This document shows positions 46,945 through 56,885 of a stretch of 64,000 nucleotides of DNA, in pieces (the stretch's first letter is position 1; each line of letters begins with the position of its first letter). The position numbers and the translations under genes are program-made. The notes under the pieces were generated by a model that was not told the DNA's origin, did no database searches, and saw nothing but the letters and a program-made list of their open reading frames with translations. The DNA comes from Phycobacter azelaicus (GTDB taxonomy: Bacteria > Pseudomonadota > Alphaproteobacteria > Rhodobacterales > Rhodobacteraceae), in contig NZ_WKFH01000003.1 of the NCBI RefSeq assembly GCF_014884385.1, forward strand, positions 3,380,001 through 3,444,000, in the 5' to 3' direction.

Positions 46945-47997
46945 ATGCCATCATCTCAGGCCAGCAATTTACACCCGGTCGACACTGTAGAAAGCAGCGT
47001 GCTGACCATCATTCTGAACTATCGCACGCCGCAGATGACGCTGCAGGCCGCCGAGGCCGCGCTGGCAGAAATGGAAGAGCTGCCCGGCGGTCTGGTGATC
47101 GTTGAAAACGGCTCAGGCGACAATTCCTGGCAAGAACTGCAGGACGGCGCGGCCCGGCGTGGCTGGCTGGACAGCCATAAGGTCCGTCTGATCCGGTCAG
47201 AAGTGAACGGCGGTTTTGGCGCCGGAATGAACATTGGCATGATGGCCGGGCTGCCTGATGGCAGCGCACCAGGTTTTTACTACCTTCTCAATTCTGACGC
47301 CTTTGTCGAAGGAGAAACCATATCCCGGCTGCGCGATTTCCTGATGCAAAGCCCAGGTGCGGGACTTGCAGGCTCTTTCGTGCATGGAACCGATGACAGC
47401 CCGCATCGCACCGCGTTTCGCTTTCCCTCTATCGCCGGCGAGTTCGAGATGGCCGCCCGCACCGGTTTTGTCACCCGCTTGCTGCGCCACTCGGTCGTTG
47501 CAATGGATATCCCAGAGAGCGAAACGCAAGTCGATTGGACCGCAGGCGCCAGCCTGATGATCCGCCGCGAAGTTATTGAGGAAATTGGCGGATTTGACGA
47601 GACCTTTTTCCTCTACTTTGAGGAAACCGATCTTTGCCAACGCGCCGCCCGCGCCGGATGGCGCACGCATTTTGTCCCCGCCAGCACGGTCGCGCATATC
47701 GGATCGGCCTCAACCGGTATGAAATCCTGGGACCGAACACCGCATTACTGGTTCGACTCGCGCCTGCATTACTTTGTGAAAAACCATGGGGCGGCTTATG
47801 CGGCGCTGGCGACCCTCGCGCGGATCGGCGGATCAGGCCTTTATGGGCTCAGGCGTCTCATCCAGGGCAAACCGGCCGCTGATGCACCGTACTTCGTTCG
47901 TGATCTGACACGGCACGCGCTGCGCGCGATGCTCCGCCCAAAGACTTCCATTCGTGAAACGCGCCTTCACCCCCCCTTCCCGGAGGAGCAGAAATGA
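46945..47997 (+). CDS. Glycosyltransferase family 2 (rhamnosyltransferase-like)
   Basis: 350 residues. GT-A core: [40 protein letters not shown] in the metal-binding place, and [20 protein letters not shown] with [19 protein letters not shown], the block typical of dTDP-rhamnosyl-type transferases. Sits between the PKS and NRPS genes, five bases after the former and overlapping the latter by ATGA, so it belongs to the same pathway. It may glycosylate the product or attach it to a glycan (inference). Confidence 0.9.
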   Translation: MPSSQASNLHPVDTVESSVLTIILNYRTPQMTLQAAEAALAEMEELPGGLVIVENGSGDNSWQELQDGAARRGWLDSHKVRLIRSEVNGGFGAGMNIGMMAGLPDGSAPGFYYLLNSDAFVEGETISRLRDFLMQSPGAGLAGSFVHGTDDSPHRTAFRFPSIAGEFEMAARTGFVTRLLRHSVVAMDIPESETQVDWTAGASLMIRREVIEEIGGFDETFFLYFEETDLCQRAARAGWRTHFVPASTVAHIGSASTGMKSWDRTPHYWFDSRLHYFVKNHGAAYAALATLARIGGSGLYGLRRLIQGKPAADAPYFVRDLTRHALRAMLRPKTSIRETRLHPPFPEEQK

Positions 47998-50900
47998 CCT
48001 CATTTTCATCGGTCATCATTGGTAATGAATCCCTAGCCGTTGGCTGTGGAGATGCGCTTTTGGCGCGTGGCCACAAGATCGCGGCCATCGTCTCGCAAGA
48101 CGGCTCGATCCGAAAATGGGCTGCCGAAAAGGGCATCGCAGTTCTTGAGAATCCGAATGATTTGAATGCGTTGGAAGATGATTTTGACTGGCTCCTCTCC
48201 ATTGCAAATCTTCGCGTCATTCCGGATCAGGTCCTTCAACGGGCTACCAAAGGCGCGGTGAACTTTCACGATGGTCCGCTGCCGCGCTACGCTGGCCTCA
48301 ATGCGCCGAACTGGGCCTTGATCGAAGGCGCTCAGGACTACGGTATCACCTGGCACATGATCGAAGGCGGCATCGACGAAGGCGATATCATCGCGCAGCG
48401 CCTGTTCGACATTGCGACGGATGAAACCGCTTTCAGTCTAAATTCCAAATGCTATGCGGCGGCAATGGACAGCTTTGGCGAGGTGGTCGACCAGCTTGAG
48501 ACCGGTAGCCTGAACCGTCAGCCGCAGGATCTCAGCCAGCGCAGCTATTACGCCCGCGCAGACCGCCCTGTAGCCGGTGCGCTTTTGGACTTTTCACGCC
48601 CGGCAGAAGAGCTTGTCCGGCTTGTTCGTGCGCTTGACTTCGGGGATTACTGGAACCCACTCTGTGCCCCTAAGATTGCCATCGATGACAAGGTCTATCT
48701 GGTGTCGCGGGCAGAAGCGGTCGAAGGCGAAGGCACTCCGGGCTGCGTGCTTGAAAACAGCAATGACGGGCTGACCGTGGCCTGTTTCACTGGTGCTGTG
48801 CGCCTCGGTGGATTTAGCGATCCGGCCGGGCGCGCCGTTCCCGCCCTCGATCTCTGCAATGCGGGCGATGTCCTTCCCACCCGGGACGCCGCCCAAGCAG
48901 ATGAAATCACTGCCGCCCTTGCTGCGACGCAAAAGGGCGAACACCATTGGCGGCGTGCCCTTGCCACCATGCAGCCAGCTTCAGTGCCACTTGCACGCCG
49001 AACCGTTGACCAGGGCGTCAAGCGTTTATCCATCAAGGCGCCCGAAGGTTTGAACGACGCACATATCACAGCGGCTGTTCTGACCTTCGCCCTACGCAGC
49101 GCTGGTGTTGAAACCTGCGACATTGCTCTTTCGACCGAGAATATGAATCCGCTGGCCGACATCGTCTCCGGCTGGGTACCCCTGCAGGCCCATCACACGG
49201 ACAGTATTTTAAACGCTCTGAACAAAGCCTCTCAGGGCATTGAAAAGGCTAAGTTATACGGCGGTTTCGCCAAGGATTTGGTCGCCCGCGCGCCCGAGAT
49301 TTCCCCACAGGATCAGCCGGGCGTCGGATTGTCCATGGGACGGGATGCGGCCCTTTCGGGATCCGCGCTCACCGTTTCTTGGGCGAATGGCGCTGTTGCG
49401 CTCCACGTGGATGGTGCCCAGCTTGACCAAAAGGCCGCAGCGCTGCTCGCCGCGCGGCTGGAACTGGTTCTGGAGGCCATTTCCTCTTCGACTGCTGCCG
49501 ATGCAAGCGTTGCCGACCTGCCGATCCTGCCGGAAGCTGAGCGACGGCTCATACTGGAAGACTGGAACCAGACCGGCGTGGACGTGGACCTGGACCATAC
49601 CGTTCATGCAGCCTTTGCAGCTCAGGCAACCCGCACGCCAGACGCCACCGCGCTGGTGTTCGAAGATCGGAGCCTCAGCTACTCAGAGCTGGAGGCCTGC
49701 GCCAATGGCGTCGCCGCACAGCTGCAGGAGATGGGCATAAAACCAGGGTCCCACGTCGGTATCTATGTCTCTCGCAGCCCCGATCTGGTGGTGGCCGCAC
49801 TGGCGGTGATGAAGGCAGGCGGTGCCTACGTGCCGCTTGACCCGGCCTATCCGGCAGACCGTATCGCGCATTTCATCTCTGACAGCCGCGCAGAGGTGAT
49901 CGTGACGCAAGAGACGCTGAAAGGGAGTCTTCCCGCTTCTGACGCGCAGATATTGGTTCTGGACGGACCTGAGGCGCCCAATCCGAGGGAAACGCCCGTC
50001 GATGGCGGCGCAAGCGGCCAGGATTTGGCCTATCTGATCTATACCTCCGGCTCCACCGGCCTCCCCAAGGGCGTGATGGTGCGCCATGCCAACGTGGCGA
50101 ATTTCTTTGCCGCCATGGATGCCAAGATTCCCCACCAGCCCGGAGACGCCTGGCTGGCCGTGACCAGCCTGTCCTTCGACATCTCGGTGCTTGAGCTGTT
50201 CTGGACCCTGTCGCGCGGCTTCAAACTGGTGCTGTCCAGCGATGAAAGCCGCCTGCAGCTGTCCAACGGTCCAATTGCCATCTCTGACCGGAAAATTGAC
50301 TTCAACCTGTTTTATTGGGGCAACGATGACGGCCCTGGACCGCGCAAATATAACCTGCTGCTGGAAGGCGCGAAATTCGCCGATAGACATGGCTTCAACG
50401 CGGTTTGGACACCCGAGCGGCATTTCCACGCCTTTGGCGGCCCCTACCCGAACCCCTCGGTTACCGGGGCGGCGGTGGCGGCGGTGACACAGAACCTTGG
50501 GGTGCGGTCGGGGTCGTGCGTTGCCCCGCTCCACCACCCTGCCCGCATCGCCGAGGAATGGGCGGTGATCGACAATCTGACAGCAGGGCGCGCGGGCATC
50601 GGCTTTGCCGCCGGCTGGCAGCCAGATGATTTCATCCTGCGCCCGGAGAACACGCCGCCCGCCAACAAGCCCGCCATGTATGAAGCGATTGAGACCGTGC
50701 GCAAACTGTGGCGTGGCGATGAGGTCGCCTTCCCGCGCAAGGACGGCGGCACCCATGCGGTGATCACCCAGCCGCGCCCGGTGTCACAGGAGCTGCCAGT
50801 CTGGGTCACCACCGCAGGCAACCCCGATACATGGCGCGAAGCCGGAGAGATCGGCGCCAATATCCTCACCCACCTTCTGGGCCAAAGCATTGACGAGGTA

Positions 50901-52592
50901 GCGGGCAAGATCCGTATCTATCACGATGCCCTGCGCAGTGCAGGTCACGACCCGGCGGATTTCACCGTGACGCTGATGCTGCATACCTACCTGGCAGATA
51001 CCCGCGAAGAAGCGCGACAGACCGCGCGTGAGCCGATGAAGGATTACCTGCGCTCTGCTGCGGGCCTCATCAAGCAATATGCCTGGGCCTTTCCGGCCTT
51101 CAAGAAACCCAAGGGCGTGAACAACCCTTTCGAGATGGACCTTGGCATCCTCTCCGAAGAAGAGCTGGACGCGATCCTCGATTTCGCTTTTGAGCGCTAT
51201 TTCGAAGACTCAGGCCTGTTCGGCACGGTGCAGGACGGCATCGCCCGTGTGGAGCAATTGAAACGCATTGGCGTCGACGAGATCGCCTGCCTCATCGACT
51301 ACGGCATCGCGCCGGAGGTGGTGCTCGATGGGCTTAAGCCGTTGGCAGAGGTTCTGCGCCTATCAAATGCGCCGCAAGAAATTGATCCGAATGATTTTTC
51401 GCTGGCGGCGCAGATCCTGCGCCACGATGTCAGCCATATGCAATGCACGCCCTCCATGGCGCGCATGATCATGCAGCACGACGAAGCGCGCATGGTGCTG
51501 CCCCATCTCCGGCACCTTCTGGTGGGAGGGGAAGCGCTGCCCGGCGATCTGGTGGGCGATCTGCGCGAGGCGGGTCCGGGCGCGATCCACAACATGTATG
51601 GACCGACCGAGACCACTATCTGGTCCACAATGCAAACCCTTGATGGCACCCCCTCAGGCGTTGCCGACATCGGATCGCCCATCGCCAATACACAAGTCTA
51701 TGTTCTTGACGCGAAAGGCGCCCTACAACCCATTGGTGCACCGGGGGAATTGTTCATTGCTGGCGATGGCGTCACGGCCGGGTACTGGCAGCGCGAAGAG
51801 CTGACGGAGGACCGCTTTGTCCCCGATCCGTTCAATGGTGGCCGGATGTATCGCACTGGTGATCTGGTGCGCTGGCGTGAGGACGGGCGGCTCGATTTCC
51901 TGGGTCGCAGCGATCATCAGGTAAAGATCCGCGGACAGCGCATAGAACTCGGGGAGATAGAAGCCGCGCTTGCAGCACAACCTGATATTACCGGCGCCGT
52001 CGTGATGCCCCGAAAGATTGGCACCGGAGAGCAGCTCGTCGGCTACGTCACGGCCTCCCGGGTGATCGACGAGGCTGCACTGAAACAGGCGCTTGCCGCC
52101 CGTCTGGCCGATGTGATGGTGCCCGGTCACATCGTCACGCTTGATGCCTTCCCGCTGACCCCGAACAAGAAAATCGACCGCAAGGCCCTGCCCGACCCGA
52201 AACCGGCACGCGTAACGGCGCCGACAGCCGCAGCTGCGCCAAAGGCCGGTGCGCAGGCAAAGATTGCAGCGATCTGGGGACGGATCCTTGGCCTCGACGG
52301 GATCGGCCCCCAGGACAATTTCTTTGTCCTTGGTGGCCATTCTCTGCTCGCGGTTCAGGCGCACCGGGATATTCGCACCGCGCTTGATGTGCCGAAGCTG
52401 TCGATCACCGATATATTCCGCTTCCCAACGCTGGCCGGGCTGGCAGAGCATGTAGAAAGCCTGACGGGCGGTTCGCAAGCTGAACCGAATCCGATAGACA
52501 CGGCAGAGACTGCCGCCGCCGAGGCGGCAAAGTCCGAAACCATGTCAAAGCGGCGCGCCATGCGTGCCAACCGCCGAGCCCGAACCGGATGA
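47994..52592 (+). CDS. NRPS starter module: formyltransferase, half C domain, A domain interrupted by luciferase-like monooxygenase, PCP
   Basis: 1532 residues. Residues 1-300 are a methionyl-tRNA-formyltransferase-like domain with the Asn90, His92, Asp128 triad ([14 protein letters not shown]), so N-formylation of an aminoacyl group is likely. Residues about 330-545 resemble only the C-terminal lobe of a condensation domain; the HHxxxDG motif is absent. The A domain starts near 550, with [11 protein letters not shown] near 682 and FDISVLE. At about 763-1125 a flavin-dependent luciferase-like monooxygenase of the MupA/Atu3671 type interrupts it ([33 protein letters not shown]). The A domain then resumes with [18 protein letters not shown] near 1200 and YRTGDLVRW. 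Carrier Ser1450 is in [12 protein letters not shown] overlaps on both sides. Confidence 0.92.
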   Translation: MTSFSSVIIGNESLAVGCGDALLARGHKIAAIVSQDGSIRKWAAEKGIAVLENPNDLNALEDDFDWLLSIANLRVIPDQVLQRATKGAVNFHDGPLPRYAGLNAPNWALIEGAQDYGITWHMIEGGIDEGDIIAQRLFDIATDETAFSLNSKCYAAAMDSFGEVVDQLETGSLNRQPQDLSQRSYYARADRPVAGALLDFSRPAEELVRLVRALDFGDYWNPLCAPKIAIDDKVYLVSRAEAVEGEGTPGCVLENSNDGLTVACFTGAVRLGGFSDPAGRAVPALDLCNAGDVLPTRDAAQADEITAALAATQKGEHHWRRALATMQPASVPLARRTVDQGVKRLSIKAPEGLNDAHITAAVLTFALRSAGVETCDIALSTENMNPLADIVSGWVPLQAHHTDSILNALNKASQGIEKAKLYGGFAKDLVARAPEISPQDQPGVGLSMGRDAALSGSALTVSWANGAVALHVDGAQLDQKAAALLAARLELVLEAISSSTAADASVADLPILPEAERRLILEDWNQTGVDVDLDHTVHAAFAAQATRTPDATALVFEDRSLSYSELEACANGVAAQLQEMGIKPGSHVGIYVSRSPDLVVAALAVMKAGGAYVPLDPAYPADRIAHFISDSRAEVIVTQETLKGSLPASDAQILVLDGPEAPNPRETPVDGGASGQDLAYLIYTSGSTGLPKGVMVRHANVANFFAAMDAKIPHQPGDAWLAVTSLSFDISVLELFWTLSRGFKLVLSSDESRLQLSNGPIAISDRKIDFNLFYWGNDDGPGPRKYNLLLEGAKFADRHGFNAVWTPERHFHAFGGPYPNPSVTGAAVAAVTQNLGVRSGSCVAPLHHPARIAEEWAVIDNLTAGRAGIGFAAGWQPDDFILRPENTPPANKPAMYEAIETVRKLWRGDEVAFPRKDGGTHAVITQPRPVSQELPVWVTTAGNPDTWREAGEIGANILTHLLGQSIDEVAGKIRIYHDALRSAGHDPADFTVTLMLHTYLADTREEARQTAREPMKDYLRSAAGLIKQYAWAFPAFKKPKGVNNPFEMDLGILSEEELDAILDFAFERYFEDSGLFGTVQDGIARVEQLKRIGVDEIACLIDYGIAPEVVLDGLKPLAEVLRLSNAPQEIDPNDFSLAAQILRHDVSHMQCTPSMARMIMQHDEARMVLPHLRHLLVGGEALPGDLVGDLREAGPGAIHNMYGPTETTIWSTMQTLDGTPSGVADIGSPIANTQVYVLDAKGALQPIGAPGELFIAGDGVTAGYWQREELTEDRFVPDPFNGGRMYRTGDLVRWREDGRLDFLGRSDHQVKIRGQRIELGEIEAALAAQPDITGAVVMPRKIGTGEQLVGYVTASRVIDEAALKQALAARLADVMVPGHIVTLDAFPLTPNKKIDRKALPDPKPARVTAPTAAAAPKAGAQAKIAAIWGRILGLDGIGPQDNFFVLGGHSLLAVQAHRDIRTALDVPKLSITDIFRFPTLAGLAEHVESLTGGSQAEPNPIDTAETAAAEAAKSETMSKRRAMRANRRARTG

Positions 52593-53305
52593 GCACAAAG
52601 ACGCAGCTGCGCCCGCATACCTTGACCCAAGAGCGGCTGGACCTGATCCGGCCGCTTTTCGGGCCCGGCGTAGCCATTGCTGCTTTCCACCCCATGGATC
52701 AGGTGCCAACGCCTTTTGCTGAGGAATTGGCCTGCCTCAGCCCGCGTGCCGTGGACAAACGTCGCCGCGAGTTTGCGGCAGGGCGCGCGGCGGCTCATCA
52801 AGCCATGCGTGATTTAGGCCAGATACCGCGGCCCATCACGGTGGCTCAGACCCGCGCCCCCATTTGGCCCAGGGGGATCACCGGATCCATCACTCACACG
52901 CACAGCTGCGCAATAGCCGCTGTGACTCCTGTGTCGCCGCTTAGAGCCGTTGGTATCGATGTGGAGGAAGATACCCCCCTAAAGGAAGACCTGCGCCCCG
53001 CGATCTGCACGTCAAGTGAACTGAGCTGGCTGGCGCAGCAGGAAAACCCTGGCCAGATGGGCAAACTGCTCTTTTCGGCAAAGGAAGCAGCATACAAGTG
53101 CCAGCACACGATAAGCCAGGCCTATTTTGGATTTGATGGCATGGAGTTGGAGATCGAAGCTGATGTTCACACGTCCGGGGTAAAAGGGGATTTCATCGCC
53201 CGTTTCACCGCGGATCAACCGCCTTTCAAACGTGGATCTGCAATAAAAGGTGCCTATGTCATCGGAGCGGGCATAATCTTTACGACAGCTTCGCTTGGGG
53301 AGTGA
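52589..53305 (+). CDS. 4'-Phosphopantetheinyl transferase (EntD type)
   Basis: 238 residues. Activates carrier proteins by moving phosphopantetheine from CoA to their Ser. Signature motifs: [13 protein letters not shown] (metal-binding Asp and Glu) and [13 protein letters not shown] (WxxKEA-like), plus [14 protein letters not shown]. Overlaps the NRPS gene by four bases and is followed after three bases by the next gene, making it the dedicated activator of the PKS and NRPS carrier domains here. Confidence 0.95.
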   Translation: MSTKTQLRPHTLTQERLDLIRPLFGPGVAIAAFHPMDQVPTPFAEELACLSPRAVDKRRREFAAGRAAAHQAMRDLGQIPRPITVAQTRAPIWPRGITGSITHTHSCAIAAVTPVSPLRAVGIDVEEDTPLKEDLRPAICTSSELSWLAQQENPGQMGKLLFSAKEAAYKCQHTISQAYFGFDGMELEIEADVHTSGVKGDFIARFTADQPPFKRGSAIKGAYVIGAGIIFTTASLGE

Positions 53306-53308
53306 GGA

Positions 53309-54238
53309 ATGGGTAAAAAGACTCTGATCTTGGCACTGACGACCTGTTTGCATGGTCTTTGGAGTGGCATGACAGCACAGGCCGCGCCCTTCCCTGTGCC
53401 CCCGCTGACCGCGCCGCAGGCGCCACTCAAAGTATACCACCTCGGGCATTCGCTGGTCGGGTCGGTGATGCCGCATATGCTGGCGCAACTTGCTCCCGAA
53501 GGTCACAGCTGGAACAGTCAACTGGGCTCCGGCACTTCTCTGAAACAGCATTGGGAACCGGATGAGCAGATACTGCACTTTGATCGGGTCAACGTGCCGC
53601 CTGTCTGGCGCGATGCGAAAGAGGCTATTGGATCGGGGGATTATGACGCTGTCGTCCTGACCGAGATGGTCGAGTTGCGCGATGCGGTGAAATACTTCGG
53701 CTCAGCCAAGTATATGCGCCGCTGGGCTGCTCTGGCCCGTGAGGGAGCGCCCGATACCCGCATTTACCTTTACGAGACCTGGCATCATCTGGACGATCCG
53801 GACGGCTGGGAGGCTCGTATTGACGGGGATCTTGAGCGGCTCTGGCTGGGCAAAGTGCTGGGCTCCGACAGTCGCCGCAACCCCAAGCGTCCGGTCTACC
53901 TGATCCCGGCCGGACAGGTGATGGCAGCCGTCGCGCGCGCGATCAAAGCAGGTCAAATCGACGGAATAACGGATATTTCAGAGCTCTTTGCCAAGACACC
54001 TGAGGGCGAACAAGATACCATCCACATCAACGACTTGGGCGCGTATGTTGTAGCGTTGGCCCATTATGCCGTCCTTTACCACAGATCCCCCGTTGGTCTG
54101 CCGCATCGCCTCACCCTCCCGGATGGAGCGCCCGCGACGGCCTTTTCCCCGGCAGCCGCGAGACAGATACAGGAGACCGTCTGGCAGGTCGTGCGTGCGC
54201 TTCCGCGCACGGGACTGGCGGAGGCAGGCCAAGGCTGA
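53309..54238 (+). CDS. Exported SGNH-hydrolase-like protein
   Basis: 309 residues with a signal peptide (hydrophobic stretch 5-26, ending MTAQAA). The mature protein has an SGNH-type layout: Ser48 in YHLGHSLVGS (block I), AVVLTEMVE (possible block II/III region), and a C-terminal DTIHINDLGAYVV holding Asp and His of block V. It closely matches the N-terminal 225 residues of the next protein, including YLYETWHHL and LIPAGQVMAAVARAIKAG, so the two arose by duplication. Could be an esterase or acyltransferase acting in the periplasm on a glycan or the PKS/NRPS product (inference). GGAGTGAGGA ribosome site; stop overlaps the next start as TGATG. Confidence 0.7.
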   Translation: MGKKTLILALTTCLHGLWSGMTAQAAPFPVPPLTAPQAPLKVYHLGHSLVGSVMPHMLAQLAPEGHSWNSQLGSGTSLKQHWEPDEQILHFDRVNVPPVWRDAKEAIGSGDYDAVVLTEMVELRDAVKYFGSAKYMRRWAALAREGAPDTRIYLYETWHHLDDPDGWEARIDGDLERLWLGKVLGSDSRRNPKRPVYLIPAGQVMAAVARAIKAGQIDGITDISELFAKTPEGEQDTIHINDLGAYVVALAHYAVLYHRSPVGLPHRLTLPDGAPATAFSPAAARQIQETVWQVVRALPRTGLAEAGQG

Positions 54239-56760
54239 TGCCCTTTGAGACGCTAGTTGCCTCGGTCCTGATGGTGGGCCATTCGCTGTTCGGTCCGGAC
54301 AACCCCGTGATGCTGGAGGGCCTGCTGCGCCAAACAGAGCCTTCGGCGACGGTCGACGCACAGATCATCAATGGCGCTCCGCTCAGCTACAATTGGGAGC
54401 ACGGAGACAGCGCCGAGGGGGTCAATGCAGCGGAGCGCCTCAAGCAGCCGGTCGATGCGGTAATCCTGACGGAGGCCATTCCGCTGGCCAACCACCTTCA
54501 ATGGAGCAACACCGAGGAGGCGGTCACGCGGTATTATCAGGCCGCGAAGGCAACGAACCCCGATTCAGTGATCTACCTTCAGGAAACCTGGCACAGTCTG
54601 AACAGCGGAACGGGGGTCGAGATCCCCTTTGACAGCGGGGACGAGACCCCATGGCGAGATAGGCTGGAGCAGGATCTGCCGCGCTGGCAGGGCGTTGTCG
54701 ACGCAGTGAACGCCAAGACCGGCGGCGATCTACGCCTTTTGCCGGCAGGTCAGGCCATGGCCCGGCTTGACGATGCGATCCGAGCCGGAACCGTTCCCGG
54801 CCTAACGGATATCTCGGATGTGTTCGCTGACGACATCCACCCCAACACCATCGGGTTTTACTTTGTCAGCCTCCTGCAATTCTCTGTACTCACAGGAGAA
54901 ACCTCAATCGGCCTGCCACAACAACTTGAAGGGCGTTGGGGCAAAACATACCGCGTTCCTTCAGCCGACCTTGCACGTCGACTGCAGGAGATCGCCTGGG
55001 CCGCTGCCAAGGGAAACGATGTGCGCACTGCCGCTCTTCCGCCTGATCCCGGCCCTTTGCCAACAGAGCCGGTTCTGCCGCGGCTGAATGATACCGCCCC
55101 GATGGTCCGGGCGGCTGCGGTCAGCGAGGATCATGAATCGCCCCCGCGACAGCCGATGGCCATGAACCTGATGGGTGTTGCCGATTGGAGCCCGCAGGTG
55201 CCGTTCCTTGATCATTTCAAGACCGCGCGCCCGTGGATCGGACACCTGCCGGGTCGCTGGGGCGGGGTCAGCCATCAGGATCTGGCCGCTGCAGGTTATC
55301 TTGACGAAAACGGCTGGCCCACGGCCCTGCCGCCGGAGCTAGGCTCTATCGGAACCGTGATCCTGACTGATTTGCCTTCAGAGGCGCGATCACTGGCCGG
55401 GCGATATGTGCTGCGGTTCAAGGGCACTGGAATTGTCGAAGTATCCGGGCGCGCCGAAAACGTGCGATACGGCACGGGCGAGGTATCATTCGACTACAGC
55501 CCCGGCCCCGGCCCGGTCGAGATCCGCATCCAGCGCACCGGGCGCGGTGGCGATTATGTCCGGGACATCACCGTGGTGCGCGAAGACCAACTTGCTGCCT
55601 TTGCAGCGGGCGCGCGCTTCAACCCGCTGTGGCTGGACATGCTGGACGGGTTCGAAGCGCTGCGTTTCATGGATTGGATGGACACCAACGACTCGACTCA
55701 GGTCGGATGGGAAGACCGCCCCCGCCCCTCGGACTACACTTGGGCGATGAAGGGCGTCCCGGCAGAGATCATGATCGAGCTCTCCAACACACTTGGCGCC
55801 GCTCCATGGTTCAACATGCCCCACATGGCCGACGACAGCTACATCCGCAATTTCGCGGAACTGGTAAAAGAGCGGCTGGACGAAGATCTGCCCGCCTATG
55901 TGGAGTATTCCAACGAGGTCTGGAACTGGCAATTCGAGCAGGCGCAATGGGCCGAAGAGCAAGCACGCGCGCGCTGGCGGGGCGAAAATCTCTGGATGCA
56001 GTATTACGGCGGGCGGGCCGCCGAGGTATCACAGATCTGGAGCGCGACTTTCGCAAACAGTGCCGATCAACGGCTTGTGCGCGTCATCTCCAGCCAGACC
56101 GGGTGGCTGGGGCTAGAGGAACAGGTTCTCACTGCGCCGCTTTGGGTTGCCTCTGAGCCGCACCACAAACCGCCTGCGGAGTATTTTGATGCCTATGCTG
56201 TAACGGGCTATTTTGGCGGCATACTCGGTCTGCGTGAGCGCGCGCCCATCGTACGTGCCTGGCTGTCCGACAGCCGCGACAGGGCACGGGACGCAGCACG
56301 CGCCGAAGGGTTGCGAGGAGCGGATGCCGAAGCCTTTGTGGATGTCCATAAGTACGATGTGGCAACAGCCCAGGCAGCATTGGAGTTACAAGACGGGCTC
56401 TTGAGCGGCGACAGCGCCGATACTTTGTCCGATCTTCTGGGGCGGGTTCTGCCGTATCACAAGGCGGTTGCGGACCGACATAGCCTAGACCTGATCATGT
56501 ATGAGGGCGGCAGTCATGTCGTCGGCATTGGCCCCATGGTCGAGGATGAAGAGCTGACTGATTTTTTCACCCACTTCAACTACACCAATGCAATGGCCGG
56601 TCTTTACGAGCAGCTTTTGAAAGGCTGGGTCGATCTTGGCGGTGCCCTGTTTGGCGTTTACGCGGATGTTGCAGCCCCAGGCAAATGGGGCAGCTGGGGC
56701 GCGCGGCGCACCCTCAGCGATGACAACCCCCGCTGGCGTGTGTTGGAAGCTGCCCGGTAA
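54238..56760 (+). CDS. SGNH-like domain fused to a clan GH-A-type glycoside hydrolase-like domain
   Basis: 840 residues. N-terminal SGNH-like domain (1-230) with Ser16 in VGHSLFG, YLQETWHSL, LLPAGQAMARLDDAIRAG and ADDIHPNTIGFY. A middle beta-rich region (about 295-460) may bind carbohydrate. The C-terminal alpha/beta barrel (about 460-840) shows AYVEYSNEVWNWQF, where Glu560 after Asn is the usual clan GH-A acid/base, and LIMYEGGSHV with Glu756 as candidate nucleophile. Large proteins annotated as cellulose-binding in marine bacteria look like this. No signal peptide is visible, unlike its upstream partner, so its location is unclear. Last gene of the operon. Confidence 0.75.
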   Translation: MPFETLVASVLMVGHSLFGPDNPVMLEGLLRQTEPSATVDAQIINGAPLSYNWEHGDSAEGVNAAERLKQPVDAVILTEAIPLANHLQWSNTEEAVTRYYQAAKATNPDSVIYLQETWHSLNSGTGVEIPFDSGDETPWRDRLEQDLPRWQGVVDAVNAKTGGDLRLLPAGQAMARLDDAIRAGTVPGLTDISDVFADDIHPNTIGFYFVSLLQFSVLTGETSIGLPQQLEGRWGKTYRVPSADLARRLQEIAWAAAKGNDVRTAALPPDPGPLPTEPVLPRLNDTAPMVRAAAVSEDHESPPRQPMAMNLMGVADWSPQVPFLDHFKTARPWIGHLPGRWGGVSHQDLAAAGYLDENGWPTALPPELGSIGTVILTDLPSEARSLAGRYVLRFKGTGIVEVSGRAENVRYGTGEVSFDYSPGPGPVEIRIQRTGRGGDYVRDITVVREDQLAAFAAGARFNPLWLDMLDGFEALRFMDWMDTNDSTQVGWEDRPRPSDYTWAMKGVPAEIMIELSNTLGAAPWFNMPHMADDSYIRNFAELVKERLDEDLPAYVEYSNEVWNWQFEQAQWAEEQARARWRGENLWMQYYGGRAAEVSQIWSATFANSADQRLVRVISSQTGWLGLEEQVLTAPLWVASEPHHKPPAEYFDAYAVTGYFGGILGLRERAPIVRAWLSDSRDRARDAARAEGLRGADAEAFVDVHKYDVATAQAALELQDGLLSGDSADTLSDLLGRVLPYHKAVADRHSLDLIMYEGGSHVVGIGPMVEDEELTDFFTHFNYTNAMAGLYEQLLKGWVDLGGALFGVYADVAAPGKWGSWGARRTLSDDNPRWRVLEAAR

Positions 56761-56831
56761 AGCCGCCGCTTCAGGCCCTCGTGACGTCATCAAGGGGCTT
56801 GCCCTTCGCGGGGCCTTGCCCAACGGGCGCG

Positions 56832-56850
56832 ATCCCGGCTTTGCCGGGAT
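56832..56850 (+). terminator. Hairpin after the PKS/NRPS operon
   Basis: ATCCCGGC and GCCGGGAT pair perfectly around TTT, 72 bp beyond the operon's last stop. No T-tract follows on either strand, so the terminator call is weak. Confidence 0.35.
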
Positions 56851-56885
56851 GAAGACGGCGGCAGCCCTCCACCCCCAGGTTTTCC

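Noticed and set aside
49683..50756. 357-codon minus-strand open frame
   Set aside because: Antisense to the NRPS adenylation/monooxygenase region; shadow.
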